Notes: generated by a model from the letters alone, not told the origin. A DNA stretch of 64,000 bases from UBA2031 sp037189985 (GCA_037189985.1 JBBCJX010000014.1:196796-260795); one strand, 5' to 3'; shown: positions 33,325 through 41,970, counted from the stretch's first letter. A program made the numbers and translations.

Positions 33325-34272
33325 ATCCATAAGCGCAGGCGATGCCTGCGCGCTGCCACTGAAGGGCCAACGCGTCCTGGCCGCATTCACGGCAGCCCGG
33401 CTGTCCCGCGCAAGAGCCTCTGTCTCTGCAAGCGTCCTCTCCAGGCGCGGAGCCACATCATCCAAGAATTTTTCAGCACGACCAGTCGTTTGCGCAGCAC
33501 CCGTAGCAGCAGCCTCCAGTGACTCCAACGAGCGGGCGGCCTGGGCACTGAGCACCGGAATTGCCCTTTCCAGTTCGGCAAGACTGGCTTCGGCACGCGT
33601 CAACGTACTCCGCGCCTGCTCCAGCGTGGCGGGCACCTCTTGGGCAGCCGCCTTGTTGACCTGCTGCAACGCGGCATCCAGTTGTCGCCGACTGGCCTGC
33701 AGCTCTGTCGCAAGTCGCCTCAACTCAGCGAAGCTGCCACGCACATTTCCGTCAGGGTCGTTGGCATACTTCAGCAAGGCATTCATTTCATCAATCACGG
33801 GAACGACGCGGTTGCGCAGGTCCAGTGCAATGTCGCCAACACTGCGGCCCAGCTCAAAGCGCAGACGGTCCTCGGGCGCCAACGCCGGCAACATGGGATT
33901 CCCGCTGGTCAGGCTGATGAAGCTGTCGCCGATCATGCCTTCGCGGGCCAGCGTGGCAATGGAGTCCGACTTTATCCATTGCATGTAGCGGTCTTCGACC
34001 TGCATTTCGACATCGACACGGGCCTGGCGGTTCAGCGCCACCTGGCTGACCTCGCCGATCTTGAAACCGGAAAGCTTGACCGCCATGCCGGGGCGCAAGT
34101 CACTGCCACTGCCTGCTTCGAAGCGGACAGGAGTCTTTGCTGCAAAATAGCCCTGGCGAACGGCCAGCGCGACCAGCAGGCCGATCCCGAGCAGGAGCCC
34201 AACACCGACGAAAAGCCCCAGCTTGAGCCCAAGTCGGCGAAATCGGGAATCATGATCGGAAACCATGCTCAT
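33313..34272 (-). CDS. MCE/MlaD family substrate-binding protein of an Mla-type transporter
   Basis: 319 residues. One N-terminal membrane anchor (residues 17-40), then an MCE domain: VRFEAGSGSDLRPGMAVKLSGFKIGEVSQVALNRQARVDVEMQV, with GDSFISLTSG. The C-terminal 150 residues form a long helical, Ala-rich region (ELQASRRQLDAALQQVNKAAAQ...) likely to build a hollow helical tube or bridge, longer than E. coli MlaD (~183 residues). It is the third gene of a tightly coupled operon (permease, ATPase, MCE); its ATG overlaps the ATPase stop (ATGA). Probably moves lipids between the membranes. Confidence 0.9.
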   Translation of the reverse strand: MSMVSDHDSRFRRLGLKLGLFVGVGLLLGIGLLVALAVRQGYFAAKTPVRFEAGSGSDLRPGMAVKLSGFKIGEVSQVALNRQARVDVEMQVEDRYMQWIKSDSIATLAREGMIGDSFISLTSGNPMLPALAPEDRLRFELGRSVGDIALDLRNRVVPVIDEMNALLKYANDPDGNVRGSFAELRRLATELQASRRQLDAALQQVNKAAAQEVPATLEQARSTLTRAEASLAELERAIPVLSAQAARSLESLEAAATGAAQTTGRAEKFLDDVAPRLERTLAETEALARDSRAAVNAARTRWPFSGSAQASPALMDAGK

Positions 34273-34790
34273 GCAGAAACATCCTCGGCAGAAGCGGGCA
34301 GGATGTCATGCATGGTCCACGCTGGCCAGCCTGCCTGCGGTGCATCGAGCAACAGCAGGCGTGAACGCGACAGATACAGCAACAGACTTTCCGTCTGCCC
34401 GGCTCCCATCTGGGCCAATGTCACAGGGCTCAGCACCAGCACGTCGGGTCGCAACATGCGGATACGCAATAACGCTGCCTGCAGCAACTGGCTCTGGACA
34501 AGCTGGGAGGGACGCAGGCTCAGCCAGGCGGGCTTGTCGAGGAGAAGCTCCTTCAATGCTGACTGCAAATGATCATCGAACGATGCGGCAACATCTACGT
34601 GCCAGTCATGCAGGAGGCGCAGGTTTTCCAGCATGTCCAGATTGCTGACGAAGCCTGCTTCGGGACCCAACCAGCCCGTTGTCAGTGACTGCTGGCGTGC
34701 CACCTCCAACATGGACTCGGCAAGCGACGACTCACCGGCACCCAAGGCCCAGCGCCCGATAGCGGGAAGAGCCATCTCGGCCGTTTTCAC
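34269..34790 (-). CDS. Degenerate ABC ATPase-like protein of the Mla-type operon
   Basis: 173 residues against about 260 for MlaF. The start is a GTG overlapping the permease stop (GTGA). It keeps the layout of an ABC nucleotide-binding domain, but each catalytic motif is changed. The Walker A region reads LGAGESS at residues 16-22, with Glu where Lys should be. The Q-loop region is GWLGPEAGFVSNLDMLENLRL. The signature region reads QLVQSQLLQAALLRI (96-110) instead of LSGGQ. Walker B reads DVLVLSP (116-122) instead of ending in Asp-Glu. The frame is intact and codon-normal, so this is a maintained gene, probably unable to hydrolyse ATP. Confidence 0.75.
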   Translation of the reverse strand: MKTAEMALPAIGRWALGAGESSLAESMLEVARQQSLTTGWLGPEAGFVSNLDMLENLRLLHDWHVDVAASFDDHLQSALKELLLDKPAWLSLRPSQLVQSQLLQAALLRIRMLRPDVLVLSPVTLAQMGAGQTESLLLYLSRSRLLLLDAPQAGWPAWTMHDILPASAEDVSA

Positions 34791-35494
34791 AGCAAGCCCC
34801 ACAAGGCGTCCAGCACAAAAACAGCGAGCAGGCTGCTGACCACCGCTCGCGAAGCAGCGCGCGGAATTTCCGTCATGGCGTGCCCGGCACGAAAACCTTC
34901 GCGACAAGCAATAAGCGCAATCACCACACCGAAAAGCATGATCTTCAGCAAACCGCCCATGACCTTGGCCACGGGCAAAACATCGGCGAGCAGGCGCAGC
35001 TCGCTCACCGCATTGGGGCCAGAAATCATGAGTGCCGCCGTCAGGAGAGTGGCAATGGAAAGATAGGTCGCCAGGAAAAAGCCAGCCAGCAACATGCCCA
35101 GCACACGTGGCACCACCAGATAGTGCACGGGATTGACCCCGAACTGTGTCAGCAGCCATATCTCGCGGTTCACGCGCATGGCGGCCAGCTCGCTGGCCAT
35201 GGCCGAGGAAGAGCGCGCGATCAGGATCAGGGCCGTCAGCAGCGGCGCCAGTTCCGTCAGCAACAGCAGGGCCAGCAAGCGCAGGGTTTCTGCGCCACTC
35301 TGGCCAAAGCCGTAGTGGAGTTGCGAAACAATGATGGCGCCCAAGGCAATGCCGATCAGCACGACCAGCAGCAGGGATTCAAGTCCGGTGAAATAAAGCT
35401 GCCGCGCCAGCACACGCAGCACCGGCGCCGGCAACCATCGGCGCGGAGAAAGAACGGAGGCTGAGTGATTCACCCTGAGCCCCCGCCCTGTCAC
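34787..35494 (-). CDS. MlaE family ABC transporter permease
   Basis: 235 residues. Six or so hydrophobic segments with the YrbE/MlaE pattern: FTGLESLLLVVLIGIALGAIIVSQL, RLLALLLLTELAPLLTALILIARSSSAMASELAAMRVNREIWLL, PRVLGMLLAGFFLATYLSIATLLTAALM and a closing VVSSLLAVFVLDALWGLL. It begins with GTG overlapping the purA stop (GTGA); a second GTG at 35473 is possible. First gene of the permease-ATPase-MCE set, so probably co-transcribed with purA. Confidence 0.9.
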   Translation of the reverse strand: MTGRGLRVNHSASVLSPRRWLPAPVLRVLARQLYFTGLESLLLVVLIGIALGAIIVSQLHYGFGQSGAETLRLLALLLLTELAPLLTALILIARSSSAMASELAAMRVNREIWLLTQFGVNPVHYLVVPRVLGMLLAGFFLATYLSIATLLTAALMISGPNAVSELRLLADVLPVAKVMGGLLKIMLFGVVIALIACREGFRAGHAMTEIPRAASRAVVSSLLAVFVLDALWGLL

Positions 35495-36810
35495 TGGAAG
35501 GGATGACGGAGAACGATGGTTTCGTCGCGGTCCGGCCCTGTGGAAATGATGTCGATGGGGCAGCCCACCACTTCCTCGATGCGCTTGATGTAGGCACGCG
35601 CATTGGCCGGCAGGTCTTCCAGTTTTTTCACGCCGACGGTGGATTCGCTCCAGCCCGGCAGCTCTTCATAAACCGGCACCACATTGTCGAAAGACTCGGC
35701 ATCCGACATCAGGCACTCGACGGAGCCTTCTACCTTGCTCTCATAGCCGGTGCAGACTTTCACCACATCCAAGCCGTCCAGCACATCAAGCTTGGTGAGG
35801 CAGAGACCGGAAATAGAGTTCAGCTCGACGCCACGGCGCAGAATGGCGGCATCGAACCAGCCACAACGGCGCTGACGACCAGTTGTCGCGCCAAATTCAT
35901 GACCCTTGGTGCCGAGATGTTTGCCAACCGCATCACCGACATCCAGTGCCGCGTCGTAAACCAGTTCCGTGGGGAAAGGACCGCTGCCCACACGTGTGGT
36001 GTACGCCTTGGTGATGCCCAGCACGTAATCGAGATAGAGCGGACCGAAACCGGAACCGGTGGAGGTACCTCCCGCAGTGGTGTTGCTGGAGGTCACATAG
36101 GGATAAGTGCCATGGTCGATATCCAGCAGGGAGCCCTGGGCGCCTTCGAACATGATGTTCTTTCCATCACGACGGAACTGGTGCAAGAGAGCGGGCACAT
36201 CAGCAACAAGATCTTTCAACTGGTCTGCCCAGGAGAGCGCATCATCCAGCGTCTTCTGGAAATCGACCGTCTCGGCCTTGTAGTAATTCTTGAGCTGGAA
36301 GTTGTGGTAATCGAGCACTTCACCCAAACGGGCCGCCAGCGTTTCCCGGCGGAAGAGATCACCCAGACGCAAACCGCGACGTGCCACCTTGTCTTCATAG
36401 GCCGGGCCGATACCGCGACCGGTAGTGCCGATGGCCGCTTTGCCACGTGCAGCCTCACGCGCTTTGTCCAGCGCTGCGTGATAGGGAAGGATCAAGGGGC
36501 AGGCTGCCGAGACTTTCAGGCGCGCACGCGGATCAACACCTTTGGATTCGAGACCGGCCAACTCTTTCAGCAACGCGTCCGGAGCCAGCACCACACCATT
36601 ACCGATCAGGCAGAGCACATTCTTGCGCAGGATGCCGGAGGGAATCAGGTGCAGCACGGTTTTCTCGCCATCCACCCACAGTGTGTGGCCGGCATTGTGA
36701 CCACCCTGGAAACGCACCACAGCGGATGCGTTGTCCGTCAGCAAATCCACGATCTTGCCTTTGCCCTCGTCACCCCACTGGGTGCCGAGCACGACGACGT
36801 TCTTGCCCAT
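35491..36810 (-). CDS. purA: Adenylosuccinate synthetase
   Basis: 439 residues. It joins IMP and Asp using GTP, the first committed step of AMP synthesis. The N-terminus is GKNVVVLGTQWGDEGKGKIVDLLTD, the phosphate-binding loop with its catalytic Asp; later come QGGHNAGHTLWVDG with the catalytic His, GTTGRGIGPAYEDK, SSNTTAGGTSTGSGFGP and GRQRRCGWFDA. The ATG at 36810 has a GAGAG ribosome site. It follows hisZ, 27 nt away, a conserved pair in beta- and gammaproteobacteria. Confidence 0.98.
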   Translation of the reverse strand: MGKNVVVLGTQWGDEGKGKIVDLLTDNASAVVRFQGGHNAGHTLWVDGEKTVLHLIPSGILRKNVLCLIGNGVVLAPDALLKELAGLESKGVDPRARLKVSAACPLILPYHAALDKAREAARGKAAIGTTGRGIGPAYEDKVARRGLRLGDLFRRETLAARLGEVLDYHNFQLKNYYKAETVDFQKTLDDALSWADQLKDLVADVPALLHQFRRDGKNIMFEGAQGSLLDIDHGTYPYVTSSNTTAGGTSTGSGFGPLYLDYVLGITKAYTTRVGSGPFPTELVYDAALDVGDAVGKHLGTKGHEFGATTGRQRRCGWFDAAILRRGVELNSISGLCLTKLDVLDGLDVVKVCTGYESKVEGSVECLMSDAESFDNVVPVYEELPGWSESTVGVKKLEDLPANARAYIKRIEEVVGCPIDIISTGPDRDETIVLRHPFQ

Positions 36811-36837
36811 ATTCAACTCTCGATACCGCAAACGGAT

Positions 36838-38013
36838 TCAGGATTGACGAACGGTCCACTGGCCATCCGCCAGCACCAGCTCACGATCACAACCGGCCAC
36901 CTTGCCGGCCTCACCAGGCAGCGCCTGCACGACACGCTCACCTTCTGCACGCAAACCGGCAATGGCTGCACGCAAGGCCGCCTCATCGCCCGCCGGCGCC
37001 ATGATGCCACTGGCCTTCTCTGCCTCGACAAACCAGTCGAGCAGGGTCTTGAGATCAGCGCTGAAGCCGGTGGCAGGACGCGAGCGGCCAAAGGCTTCGC
37101 CCACATGGTCGTAGCGCCCCCCTTTGGCAAGCTCGGCCCGGGCACCCGGCGCATAGGCCGCAAATACCAGGCCCGTGTGGTAGTGGTAACCACGCAGCTC
37201 GGTGAGATCGAAATAGAGGGAGACACCGGGATGCGAGGCGGACAAGGCCTCCGCCACGGCCAAGAGCGCCGACAGCGCCTCGTCGATATCCGGAGAAAGC
37301 CCTGCCAGCAGGGACTGGGCGGAAGCCAGGACACTGCTGTCACCGGACAGCTTCAACAGGCCGGCAAAGCGAGCTGCCGTTGATGACGGCAAGGCGCGGG
37401 CGACAGCAAACTCGTCGAGCTCTGCCACCGCCTTGCGCTGGAAAATATCGAACAGGGTGGATTCGTCATGGCCCTGTATGCCGGCGAGTCGCGCCAGCCC
37501 GCGGAAAATCGCCACATGCCCGAGGTCCAACTGCACATTGGCACAGCCGGCGGTTGCCAGGGCATCCAGCATGAGACGCAGGACTTCGATGTCCCCCGCG
37601 ACACCCGCATATCCATAAAGCTCGGCACCGATCTGTACCGGACAACGAGAGGCAGCCAGCGAGGCCGGCCGGGTGTTGAGCGTCGTGCCGGCATAACAGT
37701 AACGGGCCGAGCCCTCCACCGGCAGCGAATGCGCATCCAGTCGCGCCACCTGCGGCGTGATGTCGGCACGCACGCCCATCATGCGCCCGGTCAACTGGTC
37801 GGTAATCTTGAAGGTCATGAGATCAAGATCATGCCCCGAGCCCGTGAGCAGGGAATCCAGATACTCCATGAGCGGCGGGAAAACCAGCTGATAACCCCAG
37901 GCCGCAAAGTGGTCGAGCAAGCGGCGGCGCAAGGCCTCAAGACGGGCAGCCTCGGCAGGCAGCACATCAGCCACCCCTTCGGGCAGCAGCCAGGTATCGA
38001 CAGGACGGGACAT
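36838..38013 (-). CDS. hisZ: ATP phosphoribosyltransferase regulatory subunit HisZ
   Basis: 391 residues, a class II aminoacyl-tRNA-synthetase-like protein related to HisRS that acts as regulatory partner of the short HisG in the first step of histidine synthesis. Motifs include WLLPEGVADVLPAEAARLEALRRRLLDHFAAWGYQLVFPPLMEYLDSLLTGSG, MGVRADITPQVARLDAHSL, RYCYAGTTLNTRP and the C-terminal LRGYHYHTGLVFAAYAPG. It is coupled with purA as in many relatives. Confidence 0.95.
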   Translation of the reverse strand: MSRPVDTWLLPEGVADVLPAEAARLEALRRRLLDHFAAWGYQLVFPPLMEYLDSLLTGSGHDLDLMTFKITDQLTGRMMGVRADITPQVARLDAHSLPVEGSARYCYAGTTLNTRPASLAASRCPVQIGAELYGYAGVAGDIEVLRLMLDALATAGCANVQLDLGHVAIFRGLARLAGIQGHDESTLFDIFQRKAVAELDEFAVARALPSSTAARFAGLLKLSGDSSVLASAQSLLAGLSPDIDEALSALLAVAEALSASHPGVSLYFDLTELRGYHYHTGLVFAAYAPGARAELAKGGRYDHVGEAFGRSRPATGFSADLKTLLDWFVEAEKASGIMAPAGDEAALRAAIAGLRAEGERVVQALPGEAGKVAGCDRELVLADGQWTVRQS

Positions 38014-38053
38014 GGGGTTCAGGGCCTGCTGCGATGAAAAGGACGACTCATGG

Positions 38054-38083
38054 ACGTAAAAAAACCGGGGCAGAGCCCGGTTT
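38054..38083 (-). terminator. Minus-strand intrinsic terminator before hisZ
   Basis: On the minus strand AAACCGGG-CTCTG-CCCCGGTTTTTTTACG: 8-bp stem followed by seven T. It lies 41-70 bp upstream of the hisZ start, in its sense direction, so it is a leader terminator or the end of an upstream transcript. The rest of the 367-bp gap 38014-38380 shows no gene. Confidence 0.7.
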
Positions 38084-38380
38084 GGCGAATACTAGCACGG
38101 CAGCTAAAGCCATCCCACCCCCGCAGGACCGGGCTTTGGGGCAAGCCAGGCCTCGCACTGAAGATTGAACGTCACCTGAACGTCGGCTACCCAAAAACCG
38201 GCCAGAGCGACATCAATGTCACCACTGCCGGCCTTTCTGCTTTCAGGACTTAACAATGCTCAGCCAGCCGCCAAGACATCCCGCCTGAACCACCCGCGCG
38301 CTCCCCCAAAAAGACGAGGCGCCTCCCTCCAGCCACTCCGGCAGACTCCGCGCCTCTCTGGACTCTCTGGAAGTAACGCT

Positions 38381-39043
38381 ATGAAAAAGACCACTCTGGC
38401 CCTTGTCGCCACGCTCGGTTCCACCAGTGCCCTTGCCGAAGGCAAGTTTTTCGCTGGCGCCAGTCTTGGCGTCACCCAGACCGACTGGGCTGACATGCCG
38501 GCCACAGCCGCCGACGTCGCCAGCGACCCAGATGTTTATGTCAGCACCGACGACAAGGACAGCAGCTTCAAGATCTATGGCGGCTATCAGCTCAATGAGC
38601 TGCTCAGCTTCCGCGCCGGCTATATCTCCTTGGGCGAAGCCACCGGCACCATTGGCGAGGTGCCTTCCGTCGGTAGCGCGTTCATCCGCGCAAGCAACGA
38701 GATGGAAGCAATCTTTGTGGATGTGGTTGCCAGCTATCGTCCCATTGAAAAGCTGTCAGTGTTTGCCAAGCTGGGCCTGGCTTACAGCAAGAGCACGTTT
38801 GAAGTCGTGTTCGGCGACAACAGCGGCTCAGCCACTCTCGCCAGCTCCTCCGACAAGAGCCTTGCCGTGGCCCCGGGCCTGGGCGTGAACTATGACATCA
38901 CCCCCGCCATCGGACTGACAGCTGAATATGAGTTTTACACCGGCGTCGGCAAGAAGCACGGCACCAATGAGACCAACACACTCGACGAAGCGCCCAAGGC
39001 CGATGTCGGCGTGCTTTCCGTGGGCGCCTTCTACCGCTTCTAA
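38381..39043 (+). CDS. Outer-membrane beta-barrel protein
   Basis: 220 residues. A signal peptide ends at ALA-EG. The mature part opens with KFFAGASLGVTQTDW and shows barrel strands (FKIYGGYQLNELLSFRAGYISLGEA, FVDVVASYRPIEKLSVFAKLGLAYSKSTFEV, VAPGLGVNYDITPAIGLTAEYEFY), closing with a terminal Phe (VGAFYRF). This is the OmpA-like transmembrane fold without a peptidoglycan-binding domain. The ATG at 38381 has TGGAAG upstream. Its 5' side is the long gap before hisZ. Confidence 0.85.
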   Translation: MKKTTLALVATLGSTSALAEGKFFAGASLGVTQTDWADMPATAADVASDPDVYVSTDDKDSSFKIYGGYQLNELLSFRAGYISLGEATGTIGEVPSVGSAFIRASNEMEAIFVDVVASYRPIEKLSVFAKLGLAYSKSTFEVVFGDNSGSATLASSSDKSLAVAPGLGVNYDITPAIGLTAEYEFYTGVGKKHGTNETNTLDEAPKADVGVLSVGAFYRF

Positions 39044-39057
39044 AAGCACTACTGCTC

Positions 39058-39096
39058 AAAATGAAAAGCCCGGTAACATGCCGGGCTTTTCATTTT
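39058..39096. terminator. Bidirectional intrinsic terminator
   Basis: AAAATGAAAAGCCCGG / CCGGGCTTTTCATTTT around TAACATG; lies between convergent genes. Confidence 0.93.
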
Positions 39097-39103
39097 CAAC
39101 ACA

Positions 39104-39796
39104 TCATTGCATCAACCAATGCACTACCGGCGGCAACCAGAAGGCAGTGATCATCCCGTTAAGGCCCATGCCCAGTGCAGCAAATGCCCCTGCCGTGGGA
39201 TGCATCTGGAAGGCGCGTGCCGTACCCACGCCATGGGCAGCCAAACCCAGCGCAAAACCGCGGGCGATATCGCTTTTCACGCCTTTCAAAAGCGGCTCGG
39301 CAAGGGCAGCACCCAGCACACCGGAGAAGCCCACCAGTGCAGCCGCCAGCGCTACCGGTGAATGAATTTTTTCAGCAATACCAATCGCAATCGGTGTGGT
39401 GACGGCACGCGTGCCAAACGCCAGCACACTTTCATGCGAAAGCTGAAAGGCCCACGCCAGCATCATGGCACCACCCGCCCCCAGCACTGTCCCCAACAGC
39501 AAAATGGTGGCCAGTGGCTTGAATGCTGCCAGCAGGCGCGGCAGTGCATAATAAAGAGGAACAGCAAGCGCCACCGTGGCCGGACCCAGCATGAAATGCA
39601 GCAGGGCATTGCCGCGGAAATAGGTGTCGTAATCAATGCCGGCCCAGAGCAGGCCACCGATCAGCAACGCCAGGGCAATCAGCAAAGGCGGCGCCCAGAT
39701 GGGCTCGCCGAAAACCTTGAAAAGGCGGTTGCCGATTTCATAGGCCGCCAGCGTGGCAATCAGCCACAGTACGGGGGATTCCAGCAGCGCGCTCAT
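39104..39796 (-). CDS. LrgB/CidB family membrane protein
   Basis: 230 residues with six or more membrane segments: VLWLIATLAAYEIGNRLFKV, PPLLIALALLIGGLLWAGI, HFMLGPATVALAVPLYY, ILLLGTVLGAGGAMMLAWAF and the family's RAVTTPIAIGIAEKIHSPVALAAALVGFSGVLGA and AHGVGTARAFQM. The LrgAB/CidAB proteins control murein hydrolase activity or export small metabolites such as pyruvate. The ATG overlaps the stop of lrgA (ATGA). Confidence 0.93.
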   Translation of the reverse strand: MSALLESPVLWLIATLAAYEIGNRLFKVFGEPIWAPPLLIALALLIGGLLWAGIDYDTYFRGNALLHFMLGPATVALAVPLYYALPRLLAAFKPLATILLLGTVLGAGGAMMLAWAFQLSHESVLAFGTRAVTTPIAIGIAEKIHSPVALAAALVGFSGVLGAALAEPLLKGVKSDIARGFALGLAAHGVGTARAFQMHPTAGAFAALGMGLNGMITAFWLPPVVHWLMQ

Positions 39797-40140
39797 GCGT
39801 CACCTCGCCGGACCAGCCAGCGATCCAGACCATAGCCGCAGACCAGTAGCGGCAACACGGTGGACAGCAGCAGCACGATACCGATGCGTATGCCTTCCTG
39901 GGCCAGCAAGGGTCCCATGGTCATGATGCCCACGGAGGCGGGCACGAAATACAGCGTCAGGGGTTTCAGGATGAGCTGGCTGGTCTGCTCAAGCTCCACC
40001 GGTACACCACGCCGCAGGATCAGCCCCACGAACAGGATCAGCATGCCGATGACTCCCCCCGGCACTGGCAAATCCAGCCACAGTGCAACGGCTTCGCCCG
40101 CCAGCTGACAAATCAGGAGAACAAGCAGTCCCTGGATCAC
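39793..40140 (-). CDS. LrgA/CidA family holin-like protein
   Basis: 115 residues. GTG start at 40140 overlaps the TGA of the preceding gene (GTGA); the longer frame to 40320 is the shadow of that gene. Four membrane segments: IQGLLVLLICQLAGEAVALWLDLPVPGGVIGMLILFVGLIL, LTLYFVPASVGIMTMGPLL and IGIVLLLSTVLPLLVCGYGLD. The LPVPGGVIGML motif is diagnostic of CidA/LrgA. Works with the LrgB-like product just downstream. Confidence 0.92.
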   Translation of the reverse strand: MIQGLLVLLICQLAGEAVALWLDLPVPGGVIGMLILFVGLILRRGVPVELEQTSQLILKPLTLYFVPASVGIMTMGPLLAQEGIRIGIVLLLSTVLPLLVCGYGLDRWLVRRGDA

Positions 40141-40607
40141 GGCATGACTCCGCCAGACTCGCCAAAGCGCTGGCGCAAGCGCTGATGCCGGTGCCTGAAA
40201 AGCTGGCTGACGACAGCCCGTGACAACCCGCCCGTTCCCGGCAGGCGAGGCTGGAACTGCAGCCTGTCCTTGACCAGGCAGCCAGCAGGTAACACTTCGA
40301 CACTGCGTTCGTGCACCCATACTTTCTGGGACATCAGCACCGATTCCTCACGAAAATAGAACGGCCGCAGTTCAGCCACACAGAGGTCGTCATAATCCAC
40401 GGGCAAAACCCCCAGCAGCCGGATCCAGCTCCGGCCCAGCGGCATGCCGGGTGTGATCGTGTCGGCCGTCAGCCCCTCGACCCCTGCCGGCAGGCTCATG
40501 CTGAGCCATGGCCCCAGTTCATGATTGATGCCCTCGGGCGAAATGGCGTGCGCCCAGACAGCTTCGGCCGGAGCCGCAAGACGGGATGCAAACTCCAGCG
40601 TAATCAC
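40137..40607 (-). CDS. SRPBCC family ligand-binding protein
   Basis: 156 residues, a START/Bet v1-like fold: ITLEFASRLAAPAEAVWAHAISPEGINHELGPWLSMSLP, LGRSWIRLLGVLPVDYDDLCVAELRPFYFREESVLMSQKVWVHERSVEVLP, then FQPRLPGTGGLSRAVVSQLFRHRHQRLRQRFG. It starts with a GTG overlapping the hflX stop and its own stop overlaps the lrgA start, so it is translationally coupled on both sides. The ligand is unknown. Confidence 0.82.
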   Translation of the reverse strand: MITLEFASRLAAPAEAVWAHAISPEGINHELGPWLSMSLPAGVEGLTADTITPGMPLGRSWIRLLGVLPVDYDDLCVAELRPFYFREESVLMSQKVWVHERSVEVLPAGCLVKDRLQFQPRLPGTGGLSRAVVSQLFRHRHQRLRQRFGESGGVMP

Positions 40608-41929
40608 GAATGACTCTCCACAACATCTCCGCCCGCCGGCTGATTTTCCAGCAGCTCGGGCAAGGTCAGTCCTTCCTGTCGCAACAAGCGGGCCAGATCA
40701 TCCTGGGGAAGACGCAGATGCACGCGGCAACCGCCTTCTTCATCCCCGTGCTCCTCGGTCACGGCACCGGCAGCAAAGAAACGCGCACGCAAGCGCCCCA
40801 GCCGGGCCGGCAAGTTGAGCCACCCCTCAAAGCGGTGAGGCCCCAAGCGCTCTGCCATGGCCTGCAACAGAAGGTCAGTGCCGCTGTCCTCGCGTGCCGA
40901 CATCCACACCGCCAAGGGCAGGCCGGTGTCATCCCGGTCAATGCGTGGCGCACGCGACTCCAGACGATCCAGCTTGTTGTAGACCAGCAGGACGGGAGCC
41001 GTGGCACCCACCTCACCCAGCACTTCGTCCACGGCAGCAATATGGCTGTCACGCTCCTGGCTTGAGGCATCCACTACATGCAGCAGCAGATCCGCCTCCA
41101 CGGTTTCTTCCAGCGTGGCGCGGAAGGCATCCACCAGTTTATGCGGCAACTGGCGGATGAAACCCACAGTATCCGCCAGCACCACCGGCCCGAAACTGTC
41201 CAGCTCGACACGGCGCAAGGTCGGGTCCAGCGTGGCAAAAAGCTGGTCGGCCTCGTAGACGTCGGCGGATGTCAGGCGGTTGAAGAGCGTGGACTTTCCG
41301 GCATTGGTATAACCTACCAGCGAAATGGTCGGCACGGCGGCCTTCTGACGTGAAGCCCTGCCCTGTGCACGCACCATGCGTACCTTGTCCAGACGCTCGG
41401 TCAGCATGACGATACGCGCCCGCAGCAGGCGGCGGTCGGTTTCAAGCTGGGTTTCGCCCGGCCCGCGCAGACCTATGCCCCCTTTCTGTCGTTCCAGATG
41501 GGTCCAGCCGCGCACCAGCCGCGAGGCAAGATGTTGCAACTGGGCCAGCTCAACCTGCAGCTTGCCTTCGAAGGTACGCGCACGTTGCGCAAAAATGTCG
41601 AGGATGAGGCCCGTGCGATCCAGAACACGGCACTGGAACTCGCGCTCGAGATTGCGCTCCTGTGCCGGCGTCAGTGCATGGTCAAACAACACAACCTCGG
41701 CTTCCTGTGTCTTCACCAGCTCACGGATTTCATCGACCTTGCCAGAGCCTGCAAAGAACCGGGGGTCAGGCCGTTGGCGCGAACCACCGACAATGCCCAC
41801 GGTTTCCACACCGGCGGAATGCGCCAGCAGGCGAAACTCTTCCAGATCCTCTTCCTGGCGGGCATCGCGCATGTCCAGGTGCACCAGCACGGCTTTTTCG
41901 CCACCGGCCGGGCGTTCAAAGAATTCCAA
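40604..41929 (-). CDS. hflX: Ribosome-associated GTPase HflX
   Basis: 441 residues. HflX splits stalled 70S ribosomes, notably after heat stress. An N-terminal HflX domain (FFERPAGGEKAVLVHLDMRD..., GSGKVDEIRELVKTQEAEVVLFDHALTPAQERNLE, GRGWTHLERQKGGIGLRGPGETQLETDRRLL-type glycine loop) precedes the GTPase: GYTNAGKST (G1), DTVGF (G3), NKLD (G4). I choose the TTG at 41929 because AGAGGG lies 5 nt upstream and MEFFERPAGGE fits other HflX starts; the frame stays open to 41959. Follows hfq as in E. coli. Confidence 0.95.
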   Translation of the reverse strand: MEFFERPAGGEKAVLVHLDMRDARQEEDLEEFRLLAHSAGVETVGIVGGSRQRPDPRFFAGSGKVDEIRELVKTQEAEVVLFDHALTPAQERNLEREFQCRVLDRTGLILDIFAQRARTFEGKLQVELAQLQHLASRLVRGWTHLERQKGGIGLRGPGETQLETDRRLLRARIVMLTERLDKVRMVRAQGRASRQKAAVPTISLVGYTNAGKSTLFNRLTSADVYEADQLFATLDPTLRRVELDSFGPVVLADTVGFIRQLPHKLVDAFRATLEETVEADLLLHVVDASSQERDSHIAAVDEVLGEVGATAPVLLVYNKLDRLESRAPRIDRDDTGLPLAVWMSAREDSGTDLLLQAMAERLGPHRFEGWLNLPARLGRLRARFFAAGAVTEEHGDEEGGCRVHLRLPQDDLARLLRQEGLTLPELLENQPAGGDVVESHS

Positions 41930-41970
41930 GGGCACCCTCTTTGGCAAACATCTCGGCAAACATCAGAAAC

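Noticed and set aside
34791..35159. N-terminal extension of the degenerate ATPase-like gene into the permease gene
   Set aside because: It is the shadow of the permease reading frame; the GTGA overlap gives a natural start at 34790.
35503..37383. 626-codon plus-strand ORF across purA and hisZ
   Set aside because: It is antisense to two strongly identified housekeeping genes.
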